Shown piece by piece: positions 1-7,083 of a stretch of DNA of 50,673 nucleotides. The notes beneath the pieces were generated by a model, which searched no databases, was not told where the DNA came from, and saw only the letters and a list, made by a program, of their open reading frames with translations. Made by a program: the position numbers and the translations under genes. Source of the stretch: Bermanella sp034110565 (lineage in GTDB: Bacteria > Pseudomonadota > Gammaproteobacteria > Pseudomonadales > Oceanobacteraceae); NCBI GenBank assembly GCA_034110565.1, contig JAWUYY010000049.1, positions 1 through 50,673 of the forward strand, read 5' to 3'. Position 1 is the stretch's first letter; every line of letters starts with the position of its first letter.

Positions 1-38
1 TTTGGAAGTCGACCTAATAGATTTCTACTCAAAACTTT

Positions 39-142
39 TTTTAACAAGTCGATAATAAGGACTTGAATTAAATGTTGTCACTTAATTTGCTACGCAAATG
101 CATGCCAAATTCACTTCAATCCTTATATCTAATTCGTTATAC
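39..142 (+). repeat. attC-like site 1 (long, about 104 bp)
   Basis: The inverse core side (TTTTAAC at 39-45, followed by AAGTCGATAATAAGGACTTG) is imperfectly complementary to the distal side (CAATCCTTATATCTAATTC followed by GTTATAC at 136-142). An inner stem is formed by ATTTGC/GCAAAT around 92-101. The length and long variable loop resemble the long Vibrio-type attC class rather than the 60-bp class. It is the left-most site and would close a cassette lying outside the window. Confidence 0.7.
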
Positions 143-152
143 GTTTTGAATT

Positions 153-371
153 ATGAGTAGTGGATTGAAGAATAAAATATTCAGAGTATTGGCCGCTATC
201 TTGGGCTCTTTAGTGCTGGGGCTGGCTGTATTTATGGCCTTTATTGGTAACTTTGACTTATGGGTTGGTCTATTTATTGGCCCCATGTTATTAATATATG
301 CATTTGTTGGTAATGACGGTCTTTTGAAAAGCCGTTTTTTATCAACCTATGGTAAAAAAATTGGAAAATAA
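153..371 (+). CDS. Cassette gene 1: small two-helix membrane protein
   Basis: A 72-residue protein of unknown function. It begins with a short basic segment (KNKIFR), then has two hydrophobic stretches (about residues 11-31 and 36-54) separated by a short polar turn, and ends with a basic tail (STYGKKIGK). This predicts a small inner-membrane hairpin protein. The gene lies wholly between attC sites 1 and 2, 11 bp after the first core, as expected for a cassette. No good Shine-Dalgarno precedes the ATG. I do not recognise the family; no function is offered. Confidence 0.65.
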   Translation: MSSGLKNKIFRVLAAILGSLVLGLAVFMAFIGNFDLWVGLFIGPMLLIYAFVGNDGLLKSRFLSTYGKKIGK

Positions 372-372
372 C

Positions 373-429
373 GTATAACAAAGCCAGCCAGAGGGACAAA
401 TTCTTTGCCCCTGCTAGCAGGCGTTAACT
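373..429 (+). repeat. attC-like site 2 (57 bp)
   Basis: Inverse core GTATAAC at 373-379 and core GTTAACT at 423-429 flank complementary arms (GCCAGCCAGAGGGAC against GCCCCTGCTAGCAGGC). The size is that of the classic 60-bp attC class. The left arm is almost identical to that of attC site 3, so cassette 2 is bounded by sister sites. Confidence 0.8.
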
Positions 430-441
430 GTCGAAAAAACT

Positions 442-945
442 ATGAAATATTATCTATTGCTTTTATTGGTTCTGACAAACTCTGCTTTTAGCGACTACAT
501 GAAGCAGTTAGAGACTTCAAATCGCTTACATGAACAGTCTTTGCTTACGGTTTTAAATAATCGTGAAATATTAAAGTCAGAAATAGCTTCAGAGAGTAAA
601 ACTGTAGCGTCAAACGCATTAATGAAAGTTTTGGTAGCATGGGAATTATCCGATGGAGCTAATGGCGTAGAAACTGGTGACATACTAGTAGAGGCGTGGA
701 TTCATCATCCATTACTTGTTTCTAGTTGGTTTGATTCTAAACCAAACTCTAGAAATCGCTGGCTCAAGTCCCAAGATTATCTCTTTAACGGGTTTGTTGA
801 GACTAGTAGCTATAAAGATATTGTAGAATTAAAGAGTAAGTTAATCGCATCATTGAAGGATGTTGAACCCGGATTAAGTAAAACCTGCGACTGGTATTTA
901 CAAGTGTTATTAAAACTTGAAGTACCAAATTACGAAAACAGTTAA
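442..945 (+). CDS. Cassette gene 2: exported protein of unknown function
   Basis: A 167-residue protein with a clear signal peptide: MKYYLLLLLVLTNSAFS, with probable cleavage after Ala-Phe-Ser near residue 17. The mature part is mostly polar and probably helical, with a Trp-rich middle (residues about 90-115, HHPLLVSSWF and NRWLKSQDYLF) and one Cys near the C-terminus. I recognise no domain. The stop codon (943-945) lies inside the inverse core of the next attC, so gene and recombination site are fused without spacer, typical of cassettes. It probably acts in the periplasm; the role is unknown. Confidence 0.7.
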   Translation: MKYYLLLLLVLTNSAFSDYMKQLETSNRLHEQSLLTVLNNREILKSEIASESKTVASNALMKVLVAWELSDGANGVETGDILVEAWIHHPLLVSSWFDSKPNSRNRWLKSQDYLFNGFVETSSYKDIVELKSKLIASLKDVEPGLSKTCDWYLQVLLKLEVPNYENS

Positions 946-993
946 CAAAGCCAGCCAGAGGGACGTAAACGCCCCTGCTGGCAAACGTTAGGA
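940..993 (+). repeat. attC-like site 3 (54 bp)
   Basis: Inverse core AGTTAAC at 940-946 and core GTTAGGA at 987-993 bound arms almost the same as in attC 2 (AAAGCCAGCCAGAGGGAC / GCCCCTGCTGGC). The core doubles as the ribosome binding site of the next gene: TTAGGAG ends 6 nt before the ATG at 1000. Confidence 0.8.
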
Positions 994-999
994 GTATAA

Positions 1000-1353
1000 A
1001 TGAGTTTCTTACTTTCAGTAGCGCTACTAATGAGTGCCGAAACTAATGGTTGTAGCGTATCGTCAAATGATGGAATAGCAGAATACGGTCATTTTTATCA
1101 GCTCTCTTTTCGGGATACTGGTGTTAACGAAGAAGGTCATTCTACAGCTGAAGTAAAAGAGCTTTCTGAAAATGAAAAGAAAGAAGCTTGGTTGTGTTTA
1201 ATTCAATCAGCAAATAAAAAATATTGCGGGGCAGTGGCATTATTGGGCGGGTGCTATAAGGAAGGATGGCAACAAGACCCGTTTCAATGCACTAAAGATC
1301 TTGATTTGTTTAGGAAGTATATGGAATTAAGAAATGAAGTTTGTCCCAATTGA
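1000..1353 (+). CDS. Cassette gene 3: small Cys-containing, probably exported protein
   Basis: A 117-residue protein of unknown function. The N-terminus (MSFLLSVALLMSAETNGCS) is a short hydrophobic segment that could be a signal peptide with no charged n-region. The rest is soluble, with five further cysteines (LCLIQ, KYCGA, GGCYK, FQCTK, EVCPN), so disulfides in the periplasm are plausible. The spacing of the Cys-rich half loosely recalls Sel1-like helical repeats, but no full repeat is visible. The Shine-Dalgarno GGAG is supplied by the attC 3 core. It lies between attC 3 and attC 4. Confidence 0.65.
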   Translation: MSFLLSVALLMSAETNGCSVSSNDGIAEYGHFYQLSFRDTGVNEEGHSTAEVKELSENEKKEAWLCLIQSANKKYCGAVALLGGCYKEGWQQDPFQCTKDLDLFRKYMELRNEVCPN

Positions 1354-1362
1354 AGTACATAG

Positions 1363-1436
1363 TCCTAACAAATCAATCAACTTCACGCCTCCGGCGCCGG
1401 AAGCAGCAAGCTGCTCCGGTTATTGAGGCGTTAGCC
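1363..1436 (+). repeat. attC-like site 4 (74 bp)
   Basis: Inverse core TCCTAAC (1363-1369) and core GTTAGCC (1430-1436) flank arms AATCAATcaa...CACGCCTC and the distal GGTTATTGAGGC. The middle forms a strong GC-rich hairpin (CCGGAAGCAGC / GCTGCTCCGG). This is the most stable of the five folds. Confidence 0.8.
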
Positions 1437-1449
1437 TTACAGGAAGAAT

Positions 1450-2268
1450 ATGAAGAACCTAAAAACTATTTTTAGCCTGCTGGTCATTTTAGTGACTTCA
1501 GCTGCGCATGCTGACTTATCTGGTAGCGCACTTGTACCAAAAGAAGAAATGAATTTCGCCAAAAGCTATCTTGCTGAGATTAGGGAAAGGGATTTTGAAT
1601 ATGTCTTGAGCCATATTGACCCAGAGCTCTCTGGTCAAGTGTCAGAAGAAAAGCTCGAAGAAGTTGCTGCCTATTTCCCATCTGGGCAATTGCTTTCAAC
1701 TGAGTTAATTGGTTCACAAGTGAATACTCTTAATGAAACATGGCAAGGCAATTTTTCCTTCGAGTACGAATTTGAGTCAGGCTGGGCGGTCGCCAACGTC
1801 GTTATGAAGCGCATAGGCAAAGAAACCACTGTGATTGGTTTTAATGTGTATAGAACCGAGGCCTCACAGAAAGAACTTAACAAGTTTGTGTTAGCCGGTA
1901 AATCAGTACTCCATTATCTTGTCTTAGTATTGGCATGTATTATTCCAATATTTATTCTTGTTACGCTTGTTTATTGTATTAAAACTCCAATAGAAAAGAG
2001 GAAGTGGCTATGGGTGTTGTTCATCCTGGGCGGCATAGGAACAATAACCATTAACTGGAGCACTGGTGCATTTGGATTCAAGATACTTCAATATCAACTT
2101 TTTGGAGCAGCGGCAGCAGCTGCTAGCGAATATGCCCCATGGGTAATTACAGCAGGTTTCCCCCTAGGGGCAATTATTTTTTGGTTCAAACGAAAGTCGT
2201 TTATCGAGCAAAGTAAGGCTAACAAGTCAAGCCAGCAGGACGCCAGCGAAGCTGGCGCCTCTGCTTGA
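1450..2268 (+). CDS. Cassette gene 4: exported/membrane protein, C-terminus encoded by attC
   Basis: A 272-residue protein. The signal peptide is MKNLKTIFSLLVILVTSAAHA (cut after AHA, about residue 21). A soluble domain of about 130 residues follows and looks like a DUF3887/NTF2-like stalk (it opens EEMNFAKSYLAEIRERDFEYV), then several membrane helices (about 153-177, 186-203, 210-225 with an Ala-rich run, 229-246) and a basic cytoplasmic end. The last 17 or so residues (from KANKSS to GASA) are read from the attC 5 arm. The ribosome site is CAGGAAG, 4 nt before the ATG. Function is unknown; it sits at the end of the cassette array. Confidence 0.75.
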   Translation: MKNLKTIFSLLVILVTSAAHADLSGSALVPKEEMNFAKSYLAEIRERDFEYVLSHIDPELSGQVSEEKLEEVAAYFPSGQLLSTELIGSQVNTLNETWQGNFSFEYEFESGWAVANVVMKRIGKETTVIGFNVYRTEASQKELNKFVLAGKSVLHYLVLVLACIIPIFILVTLVYCIKTPIEKRKWLWVLFILGGIGTITINWSTGAFGFKILQYQLFGAAAAAASEYAPWVITAGFPLGAIIFWFKRKSFIEQSKANKSSQQDASEAGASA

Positions 2269-2278
2269 GGCGTTAAAC
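2217..2278 (+). repeat. attC-like site 5 (62 bp), end of array
   Basis: Inverse core GGCTAAC (2217-2223) and core GTTAAAC (2272-2278), the latter a perfect match to GTTRRRY. Arms AAGTCAAGCCAGCAGGACGCCAGC and GCTGGCGCCTCTGCTTGAGGC are nearly fully complementary. It overlaps the 3' end of cassette gene 4, whose stop is at 2266-2268. Confidence 0.85.
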
Positions 2279-2280
2279 AA

Positions 2281-2313
2281 AAAAAACGGTTGCCTTGGCA
2301 ACCGTTTTTTTTT
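2281..2313. terminator. Bidirectional intrinsic terminator (cassette array / folD)
   Basis: Perfect stem AACGGTTGCC / GGCAACCGTT with a TT loop, flanked by six A on the left and nine T on the right. It can end transcription from the cassettes rightward and from folD leftward. Confidence 0.9.
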
Positions 2314-2349
2314 ACAGCATCTAACGCTTAATATCTCAATGCGTCCGAC

Positions 2350-3207
2350 TCAGGCATCATGAAACGTCTCACACGCATACAGCGTATTTTCCATTAACGT
2401 CGCAACTGTCATTGGGCCAACGCCACCAGGCACTGGGGTGATGTAGCTTGCACGTTCAGCGGCCACGTCATAATCCAAGTCACCGGCCAGTTTGCCGTTG
2501 TCTAAGCGGTTGATGGCCACGTCTATTATAATGGCCCCTGGTTTGATCCAGTTAGCGTCTACAATGCCTCGTTTACCAATGGCCACGACCAGTAAGTCGG
2601 CTTGTTCAACATGGTGTTTTAAGTCTTTGGTGAAGCGGTGGCAAATAGTGGTGGTGCTGCCGGCCAGCAGTAATTCCATGGCCATAGGGCGGCCAACAAT
2701 GTTGGAGGCACCTACGATGACGGCATGCAGGCCTTTTACATCTAACTCGTAATGTTTTAGTAAGGTCATGATGCCAGCGGGTGTACACGAGCGCAGAACA
2801 GGGATGCGCTGGCATAGTCGGCCAACATTATATGGATGAAAGCCATCTACATCTTTTTGTGGGTGGATGCGTTCAATCACTTTGGTGGTATCGAGATGAG
2901 CAGGCAAGGGTAGTTGTACAAGAATGCCGTCAATGGTGTCATCGTCGTTTAAATCGTCTATTAGGCCCAGTAGGGTGGCTTCGTCGGTGTTGCTTGGTAG
3001 ATTGTGGCCAACGCTTTTAATACCAATGGCTTCACAGGATTGACGTTTCTTGCCTACATAAACTTCACTTGCAGGGTCGCTGCCTACTAGGATAACGGCT
3101 AAGCCTGGTGCACGTTTACCGGCATCTGTACGTTGTTGAATACGTTGAGCTACTTGGTCTTTGAGGGTGGCGCTTACTGCGTTACCGTCTATGCGTTGTG
3201 CACTCAT
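2350..3207 (-). CDS. folD: Bifunctional methylenetetrahydrofolate dehydrogenase / cyclohydrolase
   Basis: FolD interconverts 5,10-methylene-THF, methenyl-THF and 10-formyl-THF in the cytosol using NADP, feeding purine and fMet-tRNA synthesis. The protein matches the family end to end: YVGKKRQSCE carries the catalytic Tyr/Lys, followed by ILVQLPLP, KDVDGFHPYNVG (substrate Asp), the Rossmann segment VIVGASNIVGRPM, and PVPGGVGPMTVA near the end. The start is set at 3207 (MSAQRIDG), because AGGAAAG lies just upstream and the length (285 aa) fits the family; a longer frame would add 26 unconserved Cys-rich residues. It is monocistronic, converging on the cassette array. Confidence 0.97.
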   Translation of the reverse strand: MSAQRIDGNAVSATLKDQVAQRIQQRTDAGKRAPGLAVILVGSDPASEVYVGKKRQSCEAIGIKSVGHNLPSNTDEATLLGLIDDLNDDDTIDGILVQLPLPAHLDTTKVIERIHPQKDVDGFHPYNVGRLCQRIPVLRSCTPAGIMTLLKHYELDVKGLHAVIVGASNIVGRPMAMELLLAGSTTTICHRFTKDLKHHVEQADLLVVAIGKRGIVDANWIKPGAIIIDVAINRLDNGKLAGDLDYDVAAERASYITPVPGGVGPMTVATLMENTLYACETFHDA

Positions 3208-3339
3208 GGCTTTCCTACTGGTATGCGTGTAAAAATTTGCGCAATTTTCGCATGGTTCGCAATTAATACAAAGCACATGGGTCAATTCTTATGAATTCTT
3301 GGAACTGCTTGTTTTATATAAAATTTTTATAGAAAAGTG

Positions 3340-3368
3340 TTGACGAGATAGGCGCTCCTACGTATTAT
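3340..3368 (+). promoter_or_regulatory. tRNA operon promoter
   Basis: TTGACG (3340-3345), 17 bp spacer, TATTAT (3363-3368), then a GC-rich discriminator (GCGCCCC). This is a strong sigma70 promoter of the kind under stringent control in stable-RNA genes. It precedes tRNA-Arg by about 75 bp. Confidence 0.8.
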
Positions 3369-3448
3369 GCGCCCCACTTAGTGAGCACTACTGCACTGGG
3401 TAACAAACGAGAGTTTGTTCAGACGTCTAATCTAATTAGACAGATGAA

Positions 3449-3525
3449 GCGCCCGTAGCTCAATCGGATAGAGCATCGGCCTTCTAAGCCGAGGGTTACA
3501 GGTTCGATTCCTGTCGGGCGTACCA
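3449..3525 (+). tRNA. tRNA-Arg (anticodon UCU)
   Basis: A 77-nt cloverleaf: acceptor GCGCCCG pairs with CGGGCGT (one G-U), anticodon stem TCGGC/GCCGA with loop CTTCTAA (UCU), T-arm GGTTCGATTCC, encoded CCA. It is the first gene of a four-tRNA cluster. Confidence 0.97.
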
Positions 3526-3548
3526 GCCTTTGGTTTAAGTAGTATTGT

Positions 3549-3625
3549 GGTGACTGTAGCTCAGTTGGTAGAGCGCAGGATTGTGATTCCTGTGGTCGAG
3601 GGTTCGATCCCCTTCAGTCACCCCA
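3549..3625 (+). tRNA. tRNA-His (anticodon GUG)
   Basis: Acceptor GTGACTG/CAGTCAC, with an encoded extra G(-1) at 3549 facing C73, the identity pair of tRNA-His. The anticodon loop TTGTGAT gives GUG, and CCA is encoded. It lies 23 nt after tRNA-Arg. Confidence 0.97.
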
Positions 3626-3675
3626 CTTATTTCTGGCTTGAGTAATCCTCTGGCTACTTGAGGCAAAAATGTAAT

Positions 3676-3760
3676 GCGGATGTGGTGAAATTGGTATACA
3701 CGCCAGATTTAGGTTCTGGTGCCGCGAGGCGTGAGAGTTCGAGTCTCTCCATCCGCACCA
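3676..3760 (+). tRNA. tRNA-Leu (anticodon UAG), copy 1
   Basis: An 85-nt class II tRNA with a long variable arm (TGCCGCGAGGCGT). Acceptor GCGGATG/CATCCGC, anticodon stem CCAGA/TCTGG with loop TTTAGGT (UAG), encoded CCA. Its CCA end forms part of the following terminator stem. Confidence 0.97.
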
Positions 3761-3791
3761 TTTATTCTTTGGAGTAAATGGTGTTTTTTTT
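3757..3791 (+). terminator. Terminator using the tRNA-Leu CCA end as stem
   Basis: ACCATTTA (3757-3764) pairs with TAAATGGT (3775-3782) around a 10-nt loop, followed by G and eight T. The left arm begins with the 3' ACCA of tRNA-Leu copy 1, so most transcripts should end between the two Leu tRNAs. Confidence 0.7.
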
Positions 3792-3830
3792 AGAGCTACT
3801 GTATCAACTCTTTGAGTTGGCCTCTGTTGT

Positions 3831-3913
<83 letters not shown>

Positions 3914-3915
<2 letters not shown>

Positions 3916-3932
3916 TTTACTTCTCGTAAATG
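3914..3932 (+). terminator. Possible weak terminator after tRNA-Leu copy 2
   Basis: CATTTAC and GTAAATG form a 7-bp stem round TTCTC directly at the CCA end. The trailing sequence (ATCTCTGTTTAA) is only moderately T-rich. Confidence 0.35.
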
Positions 3933-4036
3933 ATCTCTGTTTAACTCCCCTAAAATCCAAAATTTGAATGCTCAGTTGCTATTTTCTAATGCGATTATTT
4001 CGTGTGAGAAAAATAATCGCGCTTGTCTTTATGTGT

Positions 4037-4909
4037 TTATTTTTTTTGATTGAGCCTGAGCAGTAAGCTGGATGTGTCGAGTTTTCCGTGGCCTTGTCTT
4101 TGTAGTTCCCCATAAAATTGATCCACCAGTGCTGTGATGGGAAGATTTGCCTGTAGTTGGCGTGCACTATCTAAGCAGATCCCTAAATCTTTGCGCATAA
4201 GATCAACCGCAAAGCCAAAATCAAATACCCCTTTGTTCATTGTCTCGTGACGATTTTCCATTTGCCATGAGGATGCTGCTCCGTTGCTGAGTGTCTCCAT
4301 GACTTTGTTCATGTCTAGTCCGGCTTGTTGCCCGAAGTGCATGCCTTCGGCAAGTGCTTGGATTAATCCACCTACGCAAATTTGATTGACCATCTTGGTT
4401 AATTGGCCTGAGCCAATCTCACCCATGTGGCTAAAAGATTTTGCATAGTGCTGGGTAATGGCTTTAGCCCGCTGTGCAGGGTGGGTGTCGCCGCCACACA
4501 TAATGGTAAGCTGGCCATTTATGGCGCCTTGTTGGCCACCGGATACGGGTGCGTCAACATAATCTATTTGTCGTTCATTGAGTTGTTTGTGCATGCGGAT
4601 GGCCAGATCGCTGCTTGTTGTGCTGTGATCAATGATGAGACTGCCTTTAGCGAGACTTAAGCTAGCGCCTTGTGGGCCAAAGAGGAGTTGCTCAACATCT
4701 TTGTCGTTACCGACACATAAAATTAAAATATCACAGTCTTTACTGGCATCTTTTGCGTTGAACGCGATGTCATGTTTTGGGTGCTGTTTTAACCATTCCT
4801 CGGCTTTGTTTTGGCTGCGATTGTAAATCACAATGTCGTGGCCATGGTTTGCTAGGTGGCTGGCCATAGGGCCGCCCATATTGCCAATACCAATGAATGC
4901 TATTTTCAT
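4037..4909 (-). CDS. 3-hydroxyisobutyrate dehydrogenase family oxidoreductase
   Basis: A 290-aa beta-hydroxyacid dehydrogenase. It reduces or oxidises a small 3-hydroxy acid (3-hydroxyisobutyrate or tartronate semialdehyde type) with NAD(P). The N-terminal Rossmann motif is IGIGNMGGPMA; the Arg after the second strand (YNRS) favours NADP. The family signatures DAPVSGG (near residue 120) and NGQLTIMCGG, the catalytic Lys in GQLTKMVNQ (near 170) and MRKDLG in the C-terminal domain are all present. It could be MmsB, GarR or a GLYR-like succinic semialdehyde reductase; the sequence alone does not choose. No mmsA-like neighbour is seen. It is a single gene between the tRNA cluster and gltA. Confidence 0.88.
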   Translation of the reverse strand: MKIAFIGIGNMGGPMASHLANHGHDIVIYNRSQNKAEEWLKQHPKHDIAFNAKDASKDCDILILCVGNDKDVEQLLFGPQGASLSLAKGSLIIDHSTTSSDLAIRMHKQLNERQIDYVDAPVSGGQQGAINGQLTIMCGGDTHPAQRAKAITQHYAKSFSHMGEIGSGQLTKMVNQICVGGLIQALAEGMHFGQQAGLDMNKVMETLSNGAASSWQMENRHETMNKGVFDFGFAVDLMRKDLGICLDSARQLQANLPITALVDQFYGELQRQGHGKLDTSSLLLRLNQKK

Positions 4910-4963
4910 AATCCGTTACTTTTGCTTGGTTGAGTTATTTGTTGTGTTGTGAATTTTAAGTAT

Positions 4964-4995
4964 AAAAAAAACCGCGCTGCGAGCAGGGCGGTTTT
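4964..4995 (-). terminator. gltA terminator
   Basis: Read leftward, AAAACCGC pairs with GCGGTTTT around a 12-nt loop and is followed by a run of T (seven A on the + strand at 4964-4970). It lies 31 bp past the gltA stop. Confidence 0.85.
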
Positions 4996-5026
4996 CTTTT
5001 TCACTGTTTACCGTGTCATGCAACGA

Positions 5027-6307
5027 TTACTTTTTAGGGTAGTCACGTTTTGCATGGCCAGTGTAAAGCTGACGTGGACGAGCGATGCGGTATTCGCTAC
5101 CAATCATTTCGTTCCAGTGTGCAACCCAGCCAGGCGTACGGCCAGTGGCGAAAATTACAGTGAATAGCTCAGTTGGAATGCCAATCGCTTTCAGAATGAT
5201 GCCTGAGTAGAAATCAACGTTTGGATACAGGCCACGTTTCTGGAAGTATTCGTCTTCAAGTGCAATTTTTTCCAACTTCATTGCCATTTTCAGCATTGGG
5301 TCATCTTGTAAGCCAAGTTCAGAAAGAACTTCGTCACAGGTTTTCTTCATGACGGTTGCACGTGGGTCGTAGTTTTTATAAACGCGGTGACCAAAGCCCA
5401 TTAGACGGAATGGATCATTCTTGTCTTTGGCTTTTGCTAGGAATTCGTCGATACGTGATTCATCGCCGATTTCGCCTAGCATTTTAAGTACTGCTTCGTT
5501 TGCACCGCCGTGAGCAGGACCCCAAAGAGCGGCTATGCCAGACGCGATACATGCGTATGGGTTGGCGCCAGTAGAACCAGCCATGCGAACGGTAGAGGTT
5601 GAAGCGTTTTGTTCGTGGTCAGCATGCAATAGGAAGATACGGTCCATTGCGCGAGCGAGTACTGGATTGATTGCTTTTTCTTCGGCTGGTGTGTTGAACA
5701 TCATGTGAAGGAAGTTTTCAGAATAGCTTAGCTCGTTGCGTGGGTACATGAACGGCTGGCCTTGGTTGTATTTGTAAACCATAGCGGCCAATGTTGGCAT
5801 TTTTGCGATTAAGCGGTGTGCTGCAATTTCACGATGTTTTGCGTTATTGATATCTAGAGAATCGTGATAAAACGCAGAAAGTGCGCCTACAACGCCGACC
5901 ATAATTGCCATCGGGTGTGCGTCACGACGGAAGCCATTGAAGAAATGAGCAAGTTGCTCATGCACCATTGTGTGGTGAGTAATGGTATCTACAAATTTTG
6001 CTTTTTCTTCTTTAGTTGGCAGTTCGCCATGAAGTAAAAGGAAAGAGGTTTCTAAGAAGTCTGAGTTTTCAGCCAATTGCTCAATTGGGTAGCCGCGGTG
6101 AAGAAGTACACCTTTGCCGCCATCAATGTATGTGATTTTAGATTCACATGAAGCTGTGGATACGAAACCTGGATCATAAGTAAATTTGCCAAGAGCTGCT
6201 AAGCTGCGAACATCAATTACGTCCGGGCCGATAGTGCCTTCGTAAACTGGCAGTTCTAAGGTTTCATCTAAACCGTCAATTTTTAACTGCGCCTTTTTGT
6301 CAGCCAT
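5027..6307 (-). CDS. gltA: Citrate synthase (type II)
   Basis: GltA condenses oxaloacetate and acetyl-CoA to citrate, the entry step of the TCA cycle. At 426 aa it is the hexameric, NADH-regulated Gram-negative type. The catalytic residues are visible: His in LHADHEQNASTS, His in GPAHGGANEA, His/Arg in MGFGHRVYKNYDPRA and Asp in PNVDFYSG. The start at 6307 (MADKKAQLKIDG) is chosen because a consensus AGGAGG lies 7-8 nt upstream and E. coli GltA begins in the same way; a 30-residue upstream extension in frame is not family sequence. It is divergent from sdhCDAB, as in Pseudomonas. Confidence 0.98.
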   Translation of the reverse strand: MADKKAQLKIDGLDETLELPVYEGTIGPDVIDVRSLAALGKFTYDPGFVSTASCESKITYIDGGKGVLLHRGYPIEQLAENSDFLETSFLLLHGELPTKEEKAKFVDTITHHTMVHEQLAHFFNGFRRDAHPMAIMVGVVGALSAFYHDSLDINNAKHREIAAHRLIAKMPTLAAMVYKYNQGQPFMYPRNELSYSENFLHMMFNTPAEEKAINPVLARAMDRIFLLHADHEQNASTSTVRMAGSTGANPYACIASGIAALWGPAHGGANEAVLKMLGEIGDESRIDEFLAKAKDKNDPFRLMGFGHRVYKNYDPRATVMKKTCDEVLSELGLQDDPMLKMAMKLEKIALEDEYFQKRGLYPNVDFYSGIILKAIGIPTELFTVIFATGRTPGWVAHWNEMIGSEYRIARPRQLYTGHAKRDYPKK

Positions 6308-6406
6308 GAAAGGCCTCCTATCTGCTATTTCTGATACCGGTATTCGTAAGAATACCCTATGTATATGTCGAGCACTAAATGCTCTGTACCGTTGCAAAGA
6401 CGGCCA

Positions 6407-6434
6407 ACTATAGAGCCAAAATAGTGATTGTCAA
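6407..6434 (-). promoter_or_regulatory. gltA promoter
   Basis: Read leftward: TTGACA (6434-6429), 16 bp spacer, TATAGT (6412-6407). The predicted transcript starts near 6400, giving a leader of about 93 nt. Confidence 0.75.
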
Positions 6435-6442
6435 TTATTGAC
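6430..6442. repeat. Inverted repeat over the gltA -35 box
   Basis: GTCAA-TTA-TTGAC is a perfect 5-bp inverted repeat whose left arm is the gltA -35 hexamer. It is placed as an operator would be; the binding protein is unknown. Confidence 0.45.
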
Positions 6443-6548
6443 CATGAGAACATTGTGTAAGTTTAGTCGAACTGTCTAAAGAATGATCTATTATTAACTC
6501 AAGCGCGTAAAATAGTGCTTGATACGTATTTTAAGTTTAGGAGCTTAT

Positions 6549-6577
6549 TTGTATTTAACAAACTCTGCGTCTATAAT
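6549..6577 (+). promoter_or_regulatory. sdhCDAB promoter
   Basis: TTGTAT (6549-6554), exactly 17 bp, TATAAT (6572-6577), followed by CGGCGCG. The start site would be near 6584. Confidence 0.7.
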
Positions 6578-6705
6578 TCGGCGCGTTTACGAAGGCACTA
6601 GAAGACCCGTAAGTTAGCATTTTTATTAGGAATTATGCGCAACAAGCGAGCCTGCCCACATTAAGCTCGCCTTATTTTGAGGCGTGAGAGAGAGTGTAGA
6701 GAACC

Positions 6706-7083
6706 GTGAATCAACAACGACCAATAAATCTAGATCTGACTAAGTTCAGTTTTCCACTTCCTGCATTAACATCCATAACGCACCGCGTTGCTGGATTGAT
6801 TTTATTTGTAGGCATCATTTTTCTGCTTTGCACTTTAAGTGATTCTCTTGAATCCGCTGAGGGGTTTGCTGCAGCAAAACAATCCATGACTACTGGTTTT
6901 GGTAGTTTCATTACTTGGGGCCTATTGTCTGCCTTATCTTTTCATTTTGTAGCGGGCATTAAGCATCTACTAATGGATATGGGTATTGGTGAAGGAAAAG
7001 AAAGCGGTGTTCGTGCTGCTATCGTAACTATCATCGTCTCAGTAATCTTAATCATCCTTGCAGGAGTTTGGGTATGGGCGTAA
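6706..7083 (+). CDS. sdhC: Succinate dehydrogenase cytochrome b556 subunit
   Basis: A membrane anchor of complex II, 125 aa with three hydrophobic helices (about 28-48, 66-88, 103-124). The family signature S-ITHRVAG (ubiquinone-site Ser and Arg) and the haem-ligand His in SFHFVAGIKH are present. The start is GTG at 6706 with AGAG upstream; MNQQRPINLDL matches SdhC N-termini (NQQRPVNLDL type). It overlaps sdhD by 10 nt, so translation is coupled. First gene of sdhCDAB. Confidence 0.95.
   Translation: MNQQRPINLDLTKFSFPLPALTSITHRVAGLILFVGIIFLLCTLSDSLESAEGFAAAKQSMTTGFGSFITWGLLSALSFHFVAGIKHLLMDMGIGEGKESGVRAAIVTIIVSVILIILAGVWVWA

Larger units (their letters stand above)
39..2278 (+). mobile_element. 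Integron cassette array without integrase (CALIN)
   Basis: Five imperfect palindromes, each opening with an AAC-ending inverse core and closing with a GTT-starting core, separate four single-gene cassettes, all on the + strand and in the same orientation. This is the layout of integron gene cassettes: each promoterless gene is followed by its own attC. No tyrosine recombinase, attI or Pc promoter lies inside the window; by orientation they would be to the left. The array stops at about 2278, directly before the folD terminator. Alternative: a remnant of a chromosomal integron whose integrase is elsewhere. The array structure is seen in the sequence; mobility is inferred. Confidence 0.85.
6308..6705. 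promoter_or_regulatory. gltA-sdhC divergent control region
   Basis: A gene-free 398-bp gap between the divergent TCA genes. It holds a consensus leftward promoter for gltA, a small inverted repeat over its -35 box and a rightward sdh promoter (each listed separately). The remaining AT-rich sequence (about 6450-6540) has no feature I can support. The sdh leader is long, about 120 nt from the predicted start site to sdhC. Confidence 0.8.

Noticed and set aside
2321..2340. CTAACGC after the last attC as a sixth site
   Set aside because: There is no matching core or complementary arm within reach; the next bases are the folD 3' end.
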